Below the pieces are notes generated by a model, which was not told where the DNA came from, did no database searches, and saw only the letters and a program-made list of their open reading frames with translations. From assembly GCA_963809715.1 (NCBI GenBank), contig CAWEKO010000005.1, positions 295,967-359,966 of the forward strand: a DNA stretch of 64,000 nucleotides, given 5' to 3'. Shown piece after piece: positions 36,917 to 44,853 of the stretch. The position numbers and the translations under genes are program-made. Position 1 is the stretch's first letter, and the number at the start of each line of letters is the position of its first letter. This DNA is from Bog-473 sp963809715. Its GTDB lineage: Bacteria; Actinomycetota; Acidimicrobiia; Acidimicrobiales; RAAP-2.

Positions 36917-37100
36917 TGCTCAGTCCCGCCGTCCCGTGGCGGCCGGGCCCGGCCCGGTACGGACTGCCCACGGGTGGCCGGCCTTCATGGGCGGCCATGC
37001 TAAGACACGCCCGCTGCGGTGCGCTCCGACCAGCGCCTTCAGCCGGTCGGCCGCCGCGATCGATTGGGTGCACGGGCGGGCCGCATGGCAGCATCGCGCC

Positions 37101-37763
37101 ATGCGGGTGCGGCGCACCTTTGGGTTCATCGACGTCTCGGGCTTCACTGCGTTGACCGAGCTGGAGGGGGACGAGCGAGCCGTGGACGTCCTCACGGCCG
37201 TTCGGTCCCTCCTGCGCGACATCTGCTCGCGCCGAGGCGTGCGCATCGCCAAGTGGCTGGGTGACGGCGTGATGCTGGTCTGTGTCGAGACCCGGCCGCT
37301 GGTCGAGACGGTGCTCGAGATCCATCATGTCGTCGACACGGTGTCGGGTCCGGTCGAGACAGTGTCAATCCGCTCGGGCATCACCTCGGGCGAGGTCATC
37401 CTCATGGAGGGCGACGACTACATCGGGCACTGCGTCAACGTCGCGGCGCGCTTGTGCGACCTGGCCGCCAGCGGCGAAGCCTTGGCCGATCCCAGCGTCA
37501 TGAGCTTCCTGCCGAGTTGGGGCGTGGCCAACGACGAGCGCCAGGTGTCGCTGCGCGGGGTGGAGAAGCCGGTGCCGGTCTCGAGCATCCGCATGGCGCG
37601 CTCGGGCGAGGACGGCCGGCGCGACCCCATCTGCGGGCTACCGCTCGACGAGGACACGGCCGATGAGATCGCGCACGACGCCCGCGGATCGGTCGTCCTC
37701 TTCTGCTCGGTGGGCTGCCTCGACACCTGGCGCCGGCGTCCGGCGCGCTCCGGGGCGCGCTGA
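37101..37763 (+). CDS. Class III nucleotidyl cyclase domain fused to a C-terminal YHS-like metal-binding domain
   Basis: 220 residues. Residues 1-~165 form a compact class III adenylate/guanylate cyclase domain: FGFIDVSGFTALTE (first metal Asp), KWLGDGVMLVC (second metal Asp) and HCVNVAARLCDLA (transition-state Asn/Arg). No membrane or HAMP segment. The last ~45 residues, DPICGLPLDEDTA then VVLFCSVGCLDTW, match the YHS/TRASH type of metal-binding ribbon. ATG at 37101. Divergent from the SDR operon. This would be a soluble cyclase possibly sensing a metal; which cyclic nucleotide is made is not clear. Confidence 0.72.
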   Translation: MRVRRTFGFIDVSGFTALTELEGDERAVDVLTAVRSLLRDICSRRGVRIAKWLGDGVMLVCVETRPLVETVLEIHHVVDTVSGPVETVSIRSGITSGEVILMEGDDYIGHCVNVAARLCDLAASGEALADPSVMSFLPSWGVANDERQVSLRGVEKPVPVSSIRMARSGEDGRRDPICGLPLDEDTADEIAHDARGSVVLFCSVGCLDTWRRRPARSGAR

Positions 37764-37914
37764 CCCACCTTCTGTGGCAACCACTCCGGGCCGTCCCCCC
37801 GATGGCCGGAAGGCCCGCCAGAGCCCCGTCTGCGCCCCGAGGACGTCCAACCGTGCCGGGGCGAGTACCACCCACGGGACACCACCTCCCGGACGCTCCA
37901 GGCGCTGCTGAGGG

Positions 37915-37944
37915 TTGACATGTGACCAAAGAGTCACATATAGT
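37915..37944 (+). promoter_or_regulatory. Promoter with ArsR-type palindromic operator
   Basis: TTGACA (37,915-37,920), an 18-base spacer and TATAGT (37,939-37,944). The spacer holds a perfect inverted repeat, ATGTGAC-CAAAGA-GTCACAT (37,920-37,939), of the size used by winged-helix ArsR repressors. Transcription would start about 7 bases after TATAGT, on the GTG at 37,951, so the message is likely leaderless. A repressor bound here would block polymerase, consistent with self-regulation by the gene that follows. Confidence 0.7.
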
Positions 37945-37950
37945 GCCGGG

Positions 37951-38703
37951 GTGGACGACGTGTTCAAGGCACTGGCCGATCCCACCCGGCGCAGCCTGCT
38001 CGACGAGCTGTTCGGGGAGGACGGCCAGACCCTGGGCATGTTGGAGGAGCGCTTCCCGATGTCGCGCTACGGCGTGATGAAGCACCTCAAGGTGCTCGAG
38101 GAGGCCGGACTGGTCGTCACGCGACGGCGGGGCCGCGAGAAGCTCCATTTTCTGAATCCGGTGCCTATCCGGCTCGTCCACGACCGCTGGGTCAGCAAGT
38201 ACTCCGAGCCCTGGGTGGCAGGGCTCAGTGAAATCAAGGAGAGGTTGGAAGGTCAGATGGAAAAGGTGTACGAGATCTTCATCAAGACGACGCCCGAACG
38301 GCTGTGGGATGCCATCACGGACCCCGAGATCAGGGCCAAGTACAACTTCGGCGCCGCGGTCAACTCGGACTGGAAGGTGGGTTCGCCGATCAGCGTCGAT
38401 GTCGCCAAGCAGAACCTGCACCTGGGGGAGGGCGAGGTCCTCGAGTGCGATCCGCCCCGCCGCCTGGTGCACACCATGGCCGCGCTGTGGGGTGACGACG
38501 TCAAGGCCGAGGGTTTCTCCCGCGTCATCTGGGAGATCGAGCCGGTGGGGGACTCCTGCCACCTCACGCTGACCCACGACCAGATGCGAGAGGGCGCCAA
38601 CGCGCAGATCTACGGCGGCTGGCCGATGATCCTCTCGGGCCTCAAGACCTGGCTCGAGTCCGGTGAACTGCTGACCACACCCGGGTCGCTGCAGTACGGC
38701 TGA
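37951..38703 (+). CDS. ArsR-family repressor fused to an SRPBCC (AHSA1) domain
   Basis: About 250 residues. Residues 1-~95: winged helix typical of ArsR (FKALADPTRRSLLDELF, MSRYGVMKHLKVLEEAGLV, RRRGREKLHFLNP). Residues ~105-250: a START-like/AHSA1 domain (VYEIFIKTTPERLWDAITDPE, RLVHTMAALWG, GWPMILSGLKTWLE) that can bind a hydrophobic ligand. Such fusions are known in Actinobacteria. GTG at 37951 has no ribosome site, fitting leaderless translation from the promoter directly upstream. Probably co-transcribed with the VOC gene 36 bases downstream. Confidence 0.85.
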   Translation: MDDVFKALADPTRRSLLDELFGEDGQTLGMLEERFPMSRYGVMKHLKVLEEAGLVVTRRRGREKLHFLNPVPIRLVHDRWVSKYSEPWVAGLSEIKERLEGQMEKVYEIFIKTTPERLWDAITDPEIRAKYNFGAAVNSDWKVGSPISVDVAKQNLHLGEGEVLECDPPRRLVHTMAALWGDDVKAEGFSRVIWEIEPVGDSCHLTLTHDQMREGANAQIYGGWPMILSGLKTWLESGELLTTPGSLQYG

Positions 38704-38739
38704 GCGTCGCGAGGCAACGAGGAGGAGGCAGGACCGCAG

Positions 38740-39123
38740 ATGTCAGAGACACACACCACAACCATCACCGGCGTGCGCACAGTCGGGATCCCGGTCACCG
38801 ACCAGGACAAGGCTCTTGCTTTCTACGCAGGCACGCTCGGTTTCGAGACCCGCCTCGACGTGCCCATGGGAGAAGGGCGTCGTTGGATCGAGGTGGCGCC
38901 GGTGGGCGCAACGGTCTCGCTCGCGCTCGAAGGATCCCACGATGGACACCGGGCGGGTGTCGAGACGGGCGTGCGGCTGACCGCCGTCGATGTCGGCGCG
39001 ACCCATGCCGCCCTGCGCTCGGCGGGCGTCGATGCCGACGAGGTGCTGCGCTGGCCGGGCGTACCCCCGATGTTCGCCTTCAGGGATCAGGACGGCAACG
39101 GGCTCGAGATCGTCGAAGGCTGA
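38740..39123 (+). CDS. VOC-family (glyoxalase/bleomycin-resistance fold) protein
   Basis: 127 residues. Starts with ITGVRTVGIPVTDQDKALAFYAGTLGFE, the first beta-alpha-beta module, and ends in FAFRDQDGNGLEIVE with the metal-binding Glu. Ribosome site GGAGGAGG lies upstream. It follows the ArsR-SRPBCC gene, a common pairing. Substrate unknown. Its last 37 bases overlap the end of the convergent MFS gene. Confidence 0.85.
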   Translation: MSETHTTTITGVRTVGIPVTDQDKALAFYAGTLGFETRLDVPMGEGRRWIEVAPVGATVSLALEGSHDGHRAGVETGVRLTAVDVGATHAALRSAGVDADEVLRWPGVPPMFAFRDQDGNGLEIVEG

Positions 39124-40337
39124 GAGCGGCTGGTCACGGGCCGGAGCCGCTCGTAGAGCGACATGGCCAGCGTGGCCAGGCCGAGGCCGGCCCCCAAGAG
39201 ACAGACACCCGCCCAGCCGTACGAGCCGTAGAGCGCACCGGCGGCGAACGAGCCCAGGGCTCCGCCGATGAAGTAGCAGACCATGTACGCGCTGTTGATG
39301 CGGCTGCGGGCGTCGGGGCGCAGCGCGTAGATCACCGCCTGGTTCGTGATCTGCATGCCCTGGGTCCCCATGTCGAGCACGACGATGCCGATGATGAGGG
39401 CGGCCAGCGACGTGCGCCCCATCCAGAGCAACCCGAACGAACCGGCCAGGAGGATTCCCGCACCCACGGTCGACGCGGTGTGCCGGTCCGAGTCGGCCAG
39501 CTTGCCGGCCAGGTTGGCCGCCGCGATGCCCCCGGCACCGACCAGGCCGAACAGGCCGATGACCAAGTTCGAGTAGTTGTACGGGTCGACCGAGAGCAGG
39601 AAGGCCAACGTGGTCCACAGCACGCTGAAGGCGGCGAAGGCGCAGGCGCCGTGCCAGGCCCGCCGGCGCAGCACGGGTTCGGTCACGAGGAGGCGCAGCG
39701 AGCCCCCCACCAGCTCGCGGTAGCGCTGATGCGGACGGGCGCCCTCGCTGGGCAGGGCCCGCCACAGAATCACCGCGAAGCAGACCATGAGGGCGGCGGA
39801 GAACCAGTAGATGGCCCGCCAGCCGGCGATCTGGGCCACCAGGCCCGACACGGTGCGGGCCAGGAGAATGCCCGTCAGCAGGCCCGTCATGATGCGGGCC
39901 ACCACGCGACCCCGCCGCTCCTCGGGCGCCAGATCGGCGGCGAAGGGGATCATCACCTGGCCGGCCACCGAGGCGGCACCGACGGCCACCGAGGCCAAGA
40001 CGAAGAACCACAGGGTGGGCGCCACCGCGCAGGCGACCAGGGCCAGGGTGGAGACCGCGAAGAGCCGGGTGACGAGCGTGCGTCGGGGGTGGAGGTCGCC
40101 CAGCGGGACGATCAGGAGGAGGCCGGCGGCGTAGCCGACCTGGGTGGCCGTGATGACGGTCGACGTTGCCCCCGGGCCACTGCCGAAGGCCCGTGACACC
40201 TGGTGCAGGACGGGCTGGGCGTAGTAGAGGTTGGCCACCACCGCGCCGGTGGCCACGGCGATGAGCAGGACCAGGCGGCGCGACAACCCGCCGGATGTTC
40301 CGGGTGACGCCTCGCTGCTCTCGCCCGTCGTGGCCAC
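39087..40337 (-). CDS. MFS transporter (drug/sugar exporter type)
   Basis: 416 residues, 12 predicted helices. N-terminal NLYYAQPVLHQVSRAFG and the loop motif PLGDLHPRRTLV are typical of the subgroup related to YgaY/SotB-like efflux permeases; AADLAPEERRGRVVARIMTG is another family signature. Cytoplasmic loop in the middle with Arg-rich residues. Substrate unknown. Starts GTG at 40337, downstream of ctaF with 35 bases between, on the same strand. Confidence 0.85.
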   Translation of the reverse strand: MATTGESSEASPGTSGGLSRRLVLLIAVATGAVVANLYYAQPVLHQVSRAFGSGPGATSTVITATQVGYAAGLLLIVPLGDLHPRRTLVTRLFAVSTLALVACAVAPTLWFFVLASVAVGAASVAGQVMIPFAADLAPEERRGRVVARIMTGLLTGILLARTVSGLVAQIAGWRAIYWFSAALMVCFAVILWRALPSEGARPHQRYRELVGGSLRLLVTEPVLRRRAWHGACAFAAFSVLWTTLAFLLSVDPYNYSNLVIGLFGLVGAGGIAAANLAGKLADSDRHTASTVGAGILLAGSFGLLWMGRTSLAALIIGIVVLDMGTQGMQITNQAVIYALRPDARSRINSAYMVCYFIGGALGSFAAGALYGSYGWAGVCLLGAGLGLATLAMSLYERLRPVTSRSQPSTISSPLPS

Positions 40338-40372
40338 CGTTTCAGGGTACCGGCGACCCGCGCGGAGACGTC

Positions 40373-40762
40373 CTAGACGTGGCCCCCGCGGCGGCTCTCG
40401 GCGGTGACCCCGGTCAGGGCCGTGAGGATCAGCGGGATGCCGAGGAAGAGGAACCAGATCCCGAAGACGAGACCGAGCACCGTGGTGAAGGCGCCCATCC
40501 CCATCACGAAGGGCCAGATGGAGGAGTTGGGGAAGGAGTCGATCTCACCGGCCCCCTCGGCGATCTCGGCGTCGCGGTCCTCCAGCCGATTCCCCATGCG
40601 CCGGTGCCAGTACCAGTAGTAGCTCCCGGGCAGGAAGCCGAGCAGCGTGGCGCCCAGCAGCATCACACCGCCGCCGTCCTCGTAGCTCCAGAACCAGTAG
40701 ACGAGGCCGACCAACCCGAAGAAGACACCGAGGAAAAGCAGGAACAGCGCTTCGATCCTCAT
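40373..40762 (-). CDS. ctaF: Cytochrome c oxidase subunit IV (actinobacterial type)
   Basis: 129 residues with four hydrophobic helices: LFLLFLGVFFGLVGLVYWFW, MLLGATLLGFLPGSYYWYW, WPFVMGMGAFTTVLGLVFG and the last one. Loop motif RMGNRLEDRDAEIAEGAGE matches the actinobacterial subunit IV, a small structural part of the bcc-aa3 supercomplex. ATG 40762 overlaps the ctaD stop (ATGA). Third gene of ctaC-ctaD-ctaF. Confidence 0.9.
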   Translation of the reverse strand: MRIEALFLLFLGVFFGLVGLVYWFWSYEDGGGVMLLGATLLGFLPGSYYWYWHRRMGNRLEDRDAEIAEGAGEIDSFPNSSIWPFVMGMGAFTTVLGLVFGIWFLFLGIPLILTALTGVTAESRRGGHV

Positions 40763-42537
40763 ACCGACGCCTCCACCTTCTTTCCGTTGCCGTGGCCGTT
40801 GGAGTGGGCCGTCTTCCCGTGCGGGACGTTGAGGTGGTCGGGGTGGTTGTAGTCCCAGGTGGGTCGCTCGGAGCGGATCGGCGGCAGGTGGGTGTAGTTG
40901 TGGTGGGGAGGAGGCGAGGTGGTGAACCACTCGAGCGTCTGCGCATCCCACGGGTTGTCGCCGGCCGGGATGGGCTTGCGCCACGAGACCACGAAGTTCA
41001 CCAGGAGGAAGGCGAACGAGATCCCGATGATGAAGGCGCCCACCGTCGAGACGATGTTGTAGCTCTGCCATCCCAGGTTGGACGGGTAGCTCGCCACCCG
41101 GCGGGGCATGCCGAGCAGGCCGACCACGTACTGGGGCATGAAGGTGATCCAGAAGCCGATGAACATCAGCCAGAAGTGCCACTTGCCGAGGTTGTCGCGC
41201 AACATGCGGCCGAACATCTTCGGATACCAGTAATAGAGCCCGGCGAACCCGGCGAAGACCGCGGTGCCGAAGAGGACCTGGTGGAAGTGGGCCACGACGA
41301 AATAGGTGTCGTGGGTGGCGAAGTCGATCGGCGGCGAGGCCAGCATGATGCCCGTGACGCCCCCCATCAGGAAGGCGAACAGGAACCCGAGACTGAACAG
41401 CATCGGCGTATTGAACGTGATCTGGCCGTGCCACATGGTGCCGATCCAGTTGAAGAACTTGATCCCGGTGGGTACGGCGATGAGCAGGCTGAGGAACGAG
41501 AAGAACGGCAGGAGGACCGCGCCCGTCGTGAACATGTGGTGGGCCCAGACACCGGTGGACAGGGCGGCGATCGCCATGGTGGCGAAGACCATGCCCTTGT
41601 ACCCGAAGACCGGCCTGCGGCTGAAGACCGGCAAAATCTCGGTCACGATGCCGAAGAACGGGAGCGCGAGGATATAAACCTCGGGATGGCCGAAGAACCA
41701 GAAGAGGTTTTGCCATAACAACGGGGACCCGCACGAGACCATGGGCGCGCCGTTCGCCAGATGGCAGCCCACGGCGGTGAAGATGTGCGTCCCGAAGTGG
41801 CGGTCGCAGAAGAGCATGATCAGGGCCGCCGTGAGCACCGGGAAGGCGATGAGGATGAGGATCCCGGTCACCAGCATGTTCCAGGTGAAGATGGGCATGC
41901 GGAACATGGTCATGCCCGGGGCGCGCAGGTAGAAGATCGTCCCGCACAGGTTGACGCCGGTGAAGATGGCCGAGAAGCCGGTGAGCGCGAGAGCCATGAT
42001 CCAGACATCGGGTCCCGCTCCGGGCGAGCTGGTGGCGCTCGAGAGCGGCGCGTAGGCCACCCAGCCGAACTGTGCCGCGCCGCCGGCCACGAAGAAGCCG
42101 AGGAGCATGGTGATGGAGCCGGTCAGGTAGAGCCAGTAGCTCAGCGCGTTGAGGCGCGGGAAGGCCATGTCCGGCGCGCCGATCTGCAGCGGCACGATGT
42201 AGTTGGCCAGGCCACCGAAGGCGAAGGGCCCGGCGAACAGGTACAGCATCAGGCTGCCGTGCATGGTGAACAGCGCGTTGAATTGCCCGAAGCTCAGCAG
42301 CGAGGAGTGCGGCGAGGCGAGCTGCAGCCGCATGACGAGCGCCATGATCCCCGACACGTAGAAGATGACGATCGCGGTGATCATGTAGCTGAGGCCGATG
42401 ACCTTGTGGTCGGTCGACGTCAGCCACTTGAGAATTCCGGTCGGACCGTGATCCTCGTGCCCGCCAAGGGCGTCGTGGCCGTCGGCGACTCCCGGCTGGT
42501 CCGGCGTCTCGAGAGGGGGAGCGATGACATCAGTCAC
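40759..42537 (-). CDS. ctaD: Cytochrome c oxidase subunit I
   Basis: Haem-copper catalytic subunit, about 592 residues, 12 helices. Low-spin haem ligand in FTMHGSLMLYLF, CuB/Tyr motif WFFGHPEVYILALP, WAHHMFTTG, and the haem a/a3 His pair in HDTYFVVAHFHQVL. C-terminal Asn/His/Gly-rich tail. I chose GTG 42537 because AGGAGG lies ~10 bases before it; a GTG 12 codons earlier (42573) would put that site inside the gene. Overlaps the ctaC stop. Confidence 0.95.
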   Translation of the reverse strand: MTDVIAPPLETPDQPGVADGHDALGGHEDHGPTGILKWLTSTDHKVIGLSYMITAIVIFYVSGIMALVMRLQLASPHSSLLSFGQFNALFTMHGSLMLYLFAGPFAFGGLANYIVPLQIGAPDMAFPRLNALSYWLYLTGSITMLLGFFVAGGAAQFGWVAYAPLSSATSSPGAGPDVWIMALALTGFSAIFTGVNLCGTIFYLRAPGMTMFRMPIFTWNMLVTGILILIAFPVLTAALIMLFCDRHFGTHIFTAVGCHLANGAPMVSCGSPLLWQNLFWFFGHPEVYILALPFFGIVTEILPVFSRRPVFGYKGMVFATMAIAALSTGVWAHHMFTTGAVLLPFFSFLSLLIAVPTGIKFFNWIGTMWHGQITFNTPMLFSLGFLFAFLMGGVTGIMLASPPIDFATHDTYFVVAHFHQVLFGTAVFAGFAGLYYWYPKMFGRMLRDNLGKWHFWLMFIGFWITFMPQYVVGLLGMPRRVASYPSNLGWQSYNIVSTVGAFIIGISFAFLLVNFVVSWRKPIPAGDNPWDAQTLEWFTTSPPPHHNYTHLPPIRSERPTWDYNHPDHLNVPHGKTAHSNGHGNGKKVEASV

Positions 42538-43444
42538 CGTAGAGCGCACCTCCTGTGTTTCCGGTGTTGCCACCGCCGGTGTTGCCCGAACCGCCAGAGT
42601 ACCCCGCGGTGCCGTTGATGTTGGCGTGGACGCTGGAGGGGAGCTGGCCGATGGAGTTCGGGTGCCGGCGCTGGAACGCCGCCGTGGTGTGGAGCCAGGT
42701 CTGATAGGCCGACGGCGAGACGGAACGGACGTTGAAGAACATCAACGAGTGGTAGAGGCCGCACAGCTGGGTGCACTGCCCCCGGTAGACGCCGTTGTGG
42801 ATGACGTTGAACTGGAAGTCCGTCCAGTACCCGGGGCTGGCGTAACGGCTGAAGTTGAACTCGGGCACGTAGAAGCCGTGCAGCACGTCGTAGGAGCGCA
42901 GGTAGATGTGCACGGATTGCCCGGTCGGCACGACCATGGTGGGGGCGTCGGTGGTCTGGCCGATGACCTGGACGCCGTTCGGGTACTTGAACTCCCAACC
43001 CCACTGGAAGGCGTAGACGTGGATGGTGGCGTCGGCGTCCGGGGAGACCGCGGTGACCGTGTTCTCGACGATCACCGTGGCGACGAACAGCCCGATGACG
43101 ATCAGGATGGGTACCACCGTGTAGAGGACCTCGACGACGGTGTGGTACTGGCTCTGACGGGGGATGTCGTCGGAGTGGCGCCGGTACCGGAAGATGGCCC
43201 ACAGAATCAGCAGGAGGACGAACCCGCCCACGATCAGGCCGGCCACGAAGAACCCCTGCCAGAGGTGGAAGGTGGATTGGGCCTGGGTGGTGGCCCCCTT
43301 GTAGAACCCGAACGAGGGCAGCTGGCAGCCGGTCAGGGCGATGGCTCCGGTCCCGACAAGGGCCGCCGCTCCCAGCCGCCGGCGACGCCTCGGAGCTGGG
43401 CTTTCGGGCGTCTCGACAGGGGGGCTGGTCAGCGACGAGTCCAC
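42530..43444 (-). CDS. ctaC: Cytochrome c oxidase subunit II (lipoprotein)
   Basis: About 304 residues. Arg-rich start then a signal ending in a lipobox, ALTGCQLP, so the mature protein is a lipoprotein; two transmembrane helices; then the CuA domain. CuA ligands are visible: His in VLHGFYVPEF and the CTQLCGLYHSLM motif (the usual Glu between the Cys is Gln here, a main-chain ligand). The C-terminus is a Gly/Asn/Thr-rich tail. Start is GTG 43444 or GTG 43456. A GATAGT box at 43,455-43,460 favours 43444 with a very short leader. First gene of the cta operon. Confidence 0.92.
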   Translation of the reverse strand: MDSSLTSPPVETPESPAPRRRRRLGAAALVGTGAIALTGCQLPSFGFYKGATTQAQSTFHLWQGFFVAGLIVGGFVLLLILWAIFRYRRHSDDIPRQSQYHTVVEVLYTVVPILIVIGLFVATVIVENTVTAVSPDADATIHVYAFQWGWEFKYPNGVQVIGQTTDAPTMVVPTGQSVHIYLRSYDVLHGFYVPEFNFSRYASPGYWTDFQFNVIHNGVYRGQCTQLCGLYHSLMFFNVRSVSPSAYQTWLHTTAAFQRRHPNSIGQLPSSVHANINGTAGYSGGSGNTGGGNTGNTGGALYGD

Positions 43445-43518
43445 GAGGGCTGACACTATCGAACGGCGCGAAAAAACTGGAATTGAGCGCCGCCGCCGCC
43501 GCACGCCGACAGGCCGAC

Positions 43519-44020
43519 TCAGTGGGGGTGCGGATGGGTCCCGGTGTCGCTCCCGTCGCCCTCGTTGGAGGCCCAGGTGAAGACACCCCGGGCCATGGTC
43601 GAGGTGGCCCGGGCCGCCCGGGTGGCGAACACCTGCCGGCGGGCCCGCTGGACGCCCGGATCGGCCGGCGCGGCCAGCCAGGCGTGCTCGACCAGGTGAC
43701 CGGCCAGACGCAAGGCCCGGTCGGCCTCGGCCCCTCCTCCGGTGCCCGCCTCCTCGGCCAGGGCCAGCAAGTGCAGGGCGCGATCGGCCAGGACGCCCGC
43801 CCCGCCGGCCAGCTCGGCCAGCTCCGCCGCCAGGGCCCGCTCGGAGGCCGGCTTGAGGGTGGCCGGGTTGCCGTCCCACCAGCCGCCGTACTGGCGCCAG
43901 ACCGTGTGCACGATGAACTCGGGCTCGTCGTAGACGGGCTGGAGGAAGGGGCGACCGGCCAGGGCCTCGGGCACGGCGACCGAATGGATGGCCTCGTCGA
44001 GGCGCCCGCCCTCCCGTTGG
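43519..44020 (-). pseudogene. C-terminal part of an alkyl-sulfatase-like MBL-fold hydrolase, cut off at the 44-kb join
   Basis: About 165 residues match the dimerisation and linker region of class III alkyl sulfatase-like metallo-beta-lactamase proteins: LDEAIHSVAVP, FLQPVYDEPEFIVHTVWR, YGGWWDGNPATLKPA, then helical repeats and the end TSTMARGVFTWASNE with a His/Pro tail. The metal-binding N-terminal half is absent: upstream of about 44,020 the sequence is a LivH permease in a different frame. Without the N-terminal half it cannot be active. It lies directly upstream of ctaC on the same strand. Confidence 0.75.
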
Positions 44021-44035
44021 GCGCATCCACCACGC
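44010..44035. other. Join between two unrelated sequences
   Basis: To the left, the MBL-fold reading frame is family-like up to REGGRLDEAIHSV. To the right, the LivH frame is family-like up to FGIGLGALGGVVDAP. The two frames are out of phase, both genes are truncated at this point, and gene content and codon use change across it. No repeat, insertion sequence or attachment-like sequence is visible at the point. It looks like a recombination or assembly join. Confidence 0.7.
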
Positions 44036-44666
44036 CCCCGAGCGCCCCCAGGCCGATCCCGAAGGCGAACACGGCGGTATAGAGACGGTTCACGTTCACG
44101 CCCAACACCGACAGCATTGTGCGGTCGTCGACCGCCGCCCGCGTGAGCAGGCCCACACGCGTGCCGTACATCAAGGCCCAGATCGCGACCGCCACGAGCA
44201 CCCCCAGCACGATCACCACAGCCGTGTACTTGGGCAAGGTCGCGCCGAGCACGTCCCAGCTGCCGTTCAGCGAGCCGGGCAGGGCCACCGTCCTGAAGCC
44301 GGAGCCGTAGACCGCCACGACCCCGCCGGCCAGCAGGTAGGAGAGCGCGAGCGTGAGCATGAACTGCTGGTTCTCGTCGTGCTCGCGATAGGTGCGCCGC
44401 AGGAGCGCCATCTCGACCACAGCCCCACCGAGCGCGGCCAGCAGAGGGACGAGCGCGAGCGCCAAGACCCAGCCGAGCGTGGAGGCGCCCACGCGCCCGA
44501 TCACCGTCGTGGCGAGGTAGGCGCCCAGCATGTAGACGGCGCCGGCGGCGAAGTTCATCACCCCCAAGACCCCCCACACGAGATTGAGGCCGGCTGCCGA
44601 GAAGAACAGGATGAAGCCCAGGCCAAGCCCCGCGAACAGCTGATCGAGGAAAGTGGGGAAGCTCAT
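44025..44666 (-). CDS. livH: Branched-chain amino acid-type ABC permease LivH, C-terminal third missing
   Basis: About 214 residues remain of a normally ~290-residue permease. Starts MSFPTFLDQLFAGLGLGFILF, then the classic SAAGLNLVWGVLGVMNFAAGAVYMLGAY and RAAVDDRTMLSVLGVNVNRLYTAVFAFGIGLGALGG. It breaks off just where the last conserved block (the GMG-containing loop and final helices) should follow. ATG at 44666. Downstream of the solute-binding protein gene, separated by a strong hairpin, in the usual order of such operons. Confidence 0.8.
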
Positions 44667-44801
44667 TGCAACCCAATCATCGCGAGCTTGGCCGACGCCC
44701 AACGCCTGCACGGGATCGCCCGACTCCCACACGGGATCGCGCCGGGCGAAGGGCGGGCCCCCTGGCCGTGGCGAGCGCCGATTTCCCCACCCAGACTGGC
44801 T

Positions 44802-44839
44802 CCCACCGGGGAGGCGCCCTCACGCGCCTCCCCGGTGGG
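44802..44839 (-). terminator. Strong intergenic hairpin between solute-binding protein and permease
   Basis: A perfect inverted repeat with 15-base arms, CCCACCGGGGAGGCG (44,802-44,816) and its complement (44,825-44,839), extendable by one pair, with a 6-base loop. It begins 15 bases after the stop of the solute-binding protein gene. No U-run follows on either strand, so it is better seen as a partial terminator or mRNA-stabilising stem that lets the binding protein be made in excess over the permease. Confidence 0.6.
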
Positions 44840-44853
44840 CCGGGCCATCGGCT

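Noticed and set aside
42534..44732. A continuous minus-strand frame of over 700 codons running from LivH through to ctaC, as a fusion protein
   Set aside because: After the LivH part the frame is not that of the MBL protein nor of ctaC; it is only an open shadow frame of GC-rich genes.
44667..44853. A small gene between livH and the binding protein
   Set aside because: Short frames exist, but the space is dominated by the hairpin and none has a ribosome site or family resemblance.
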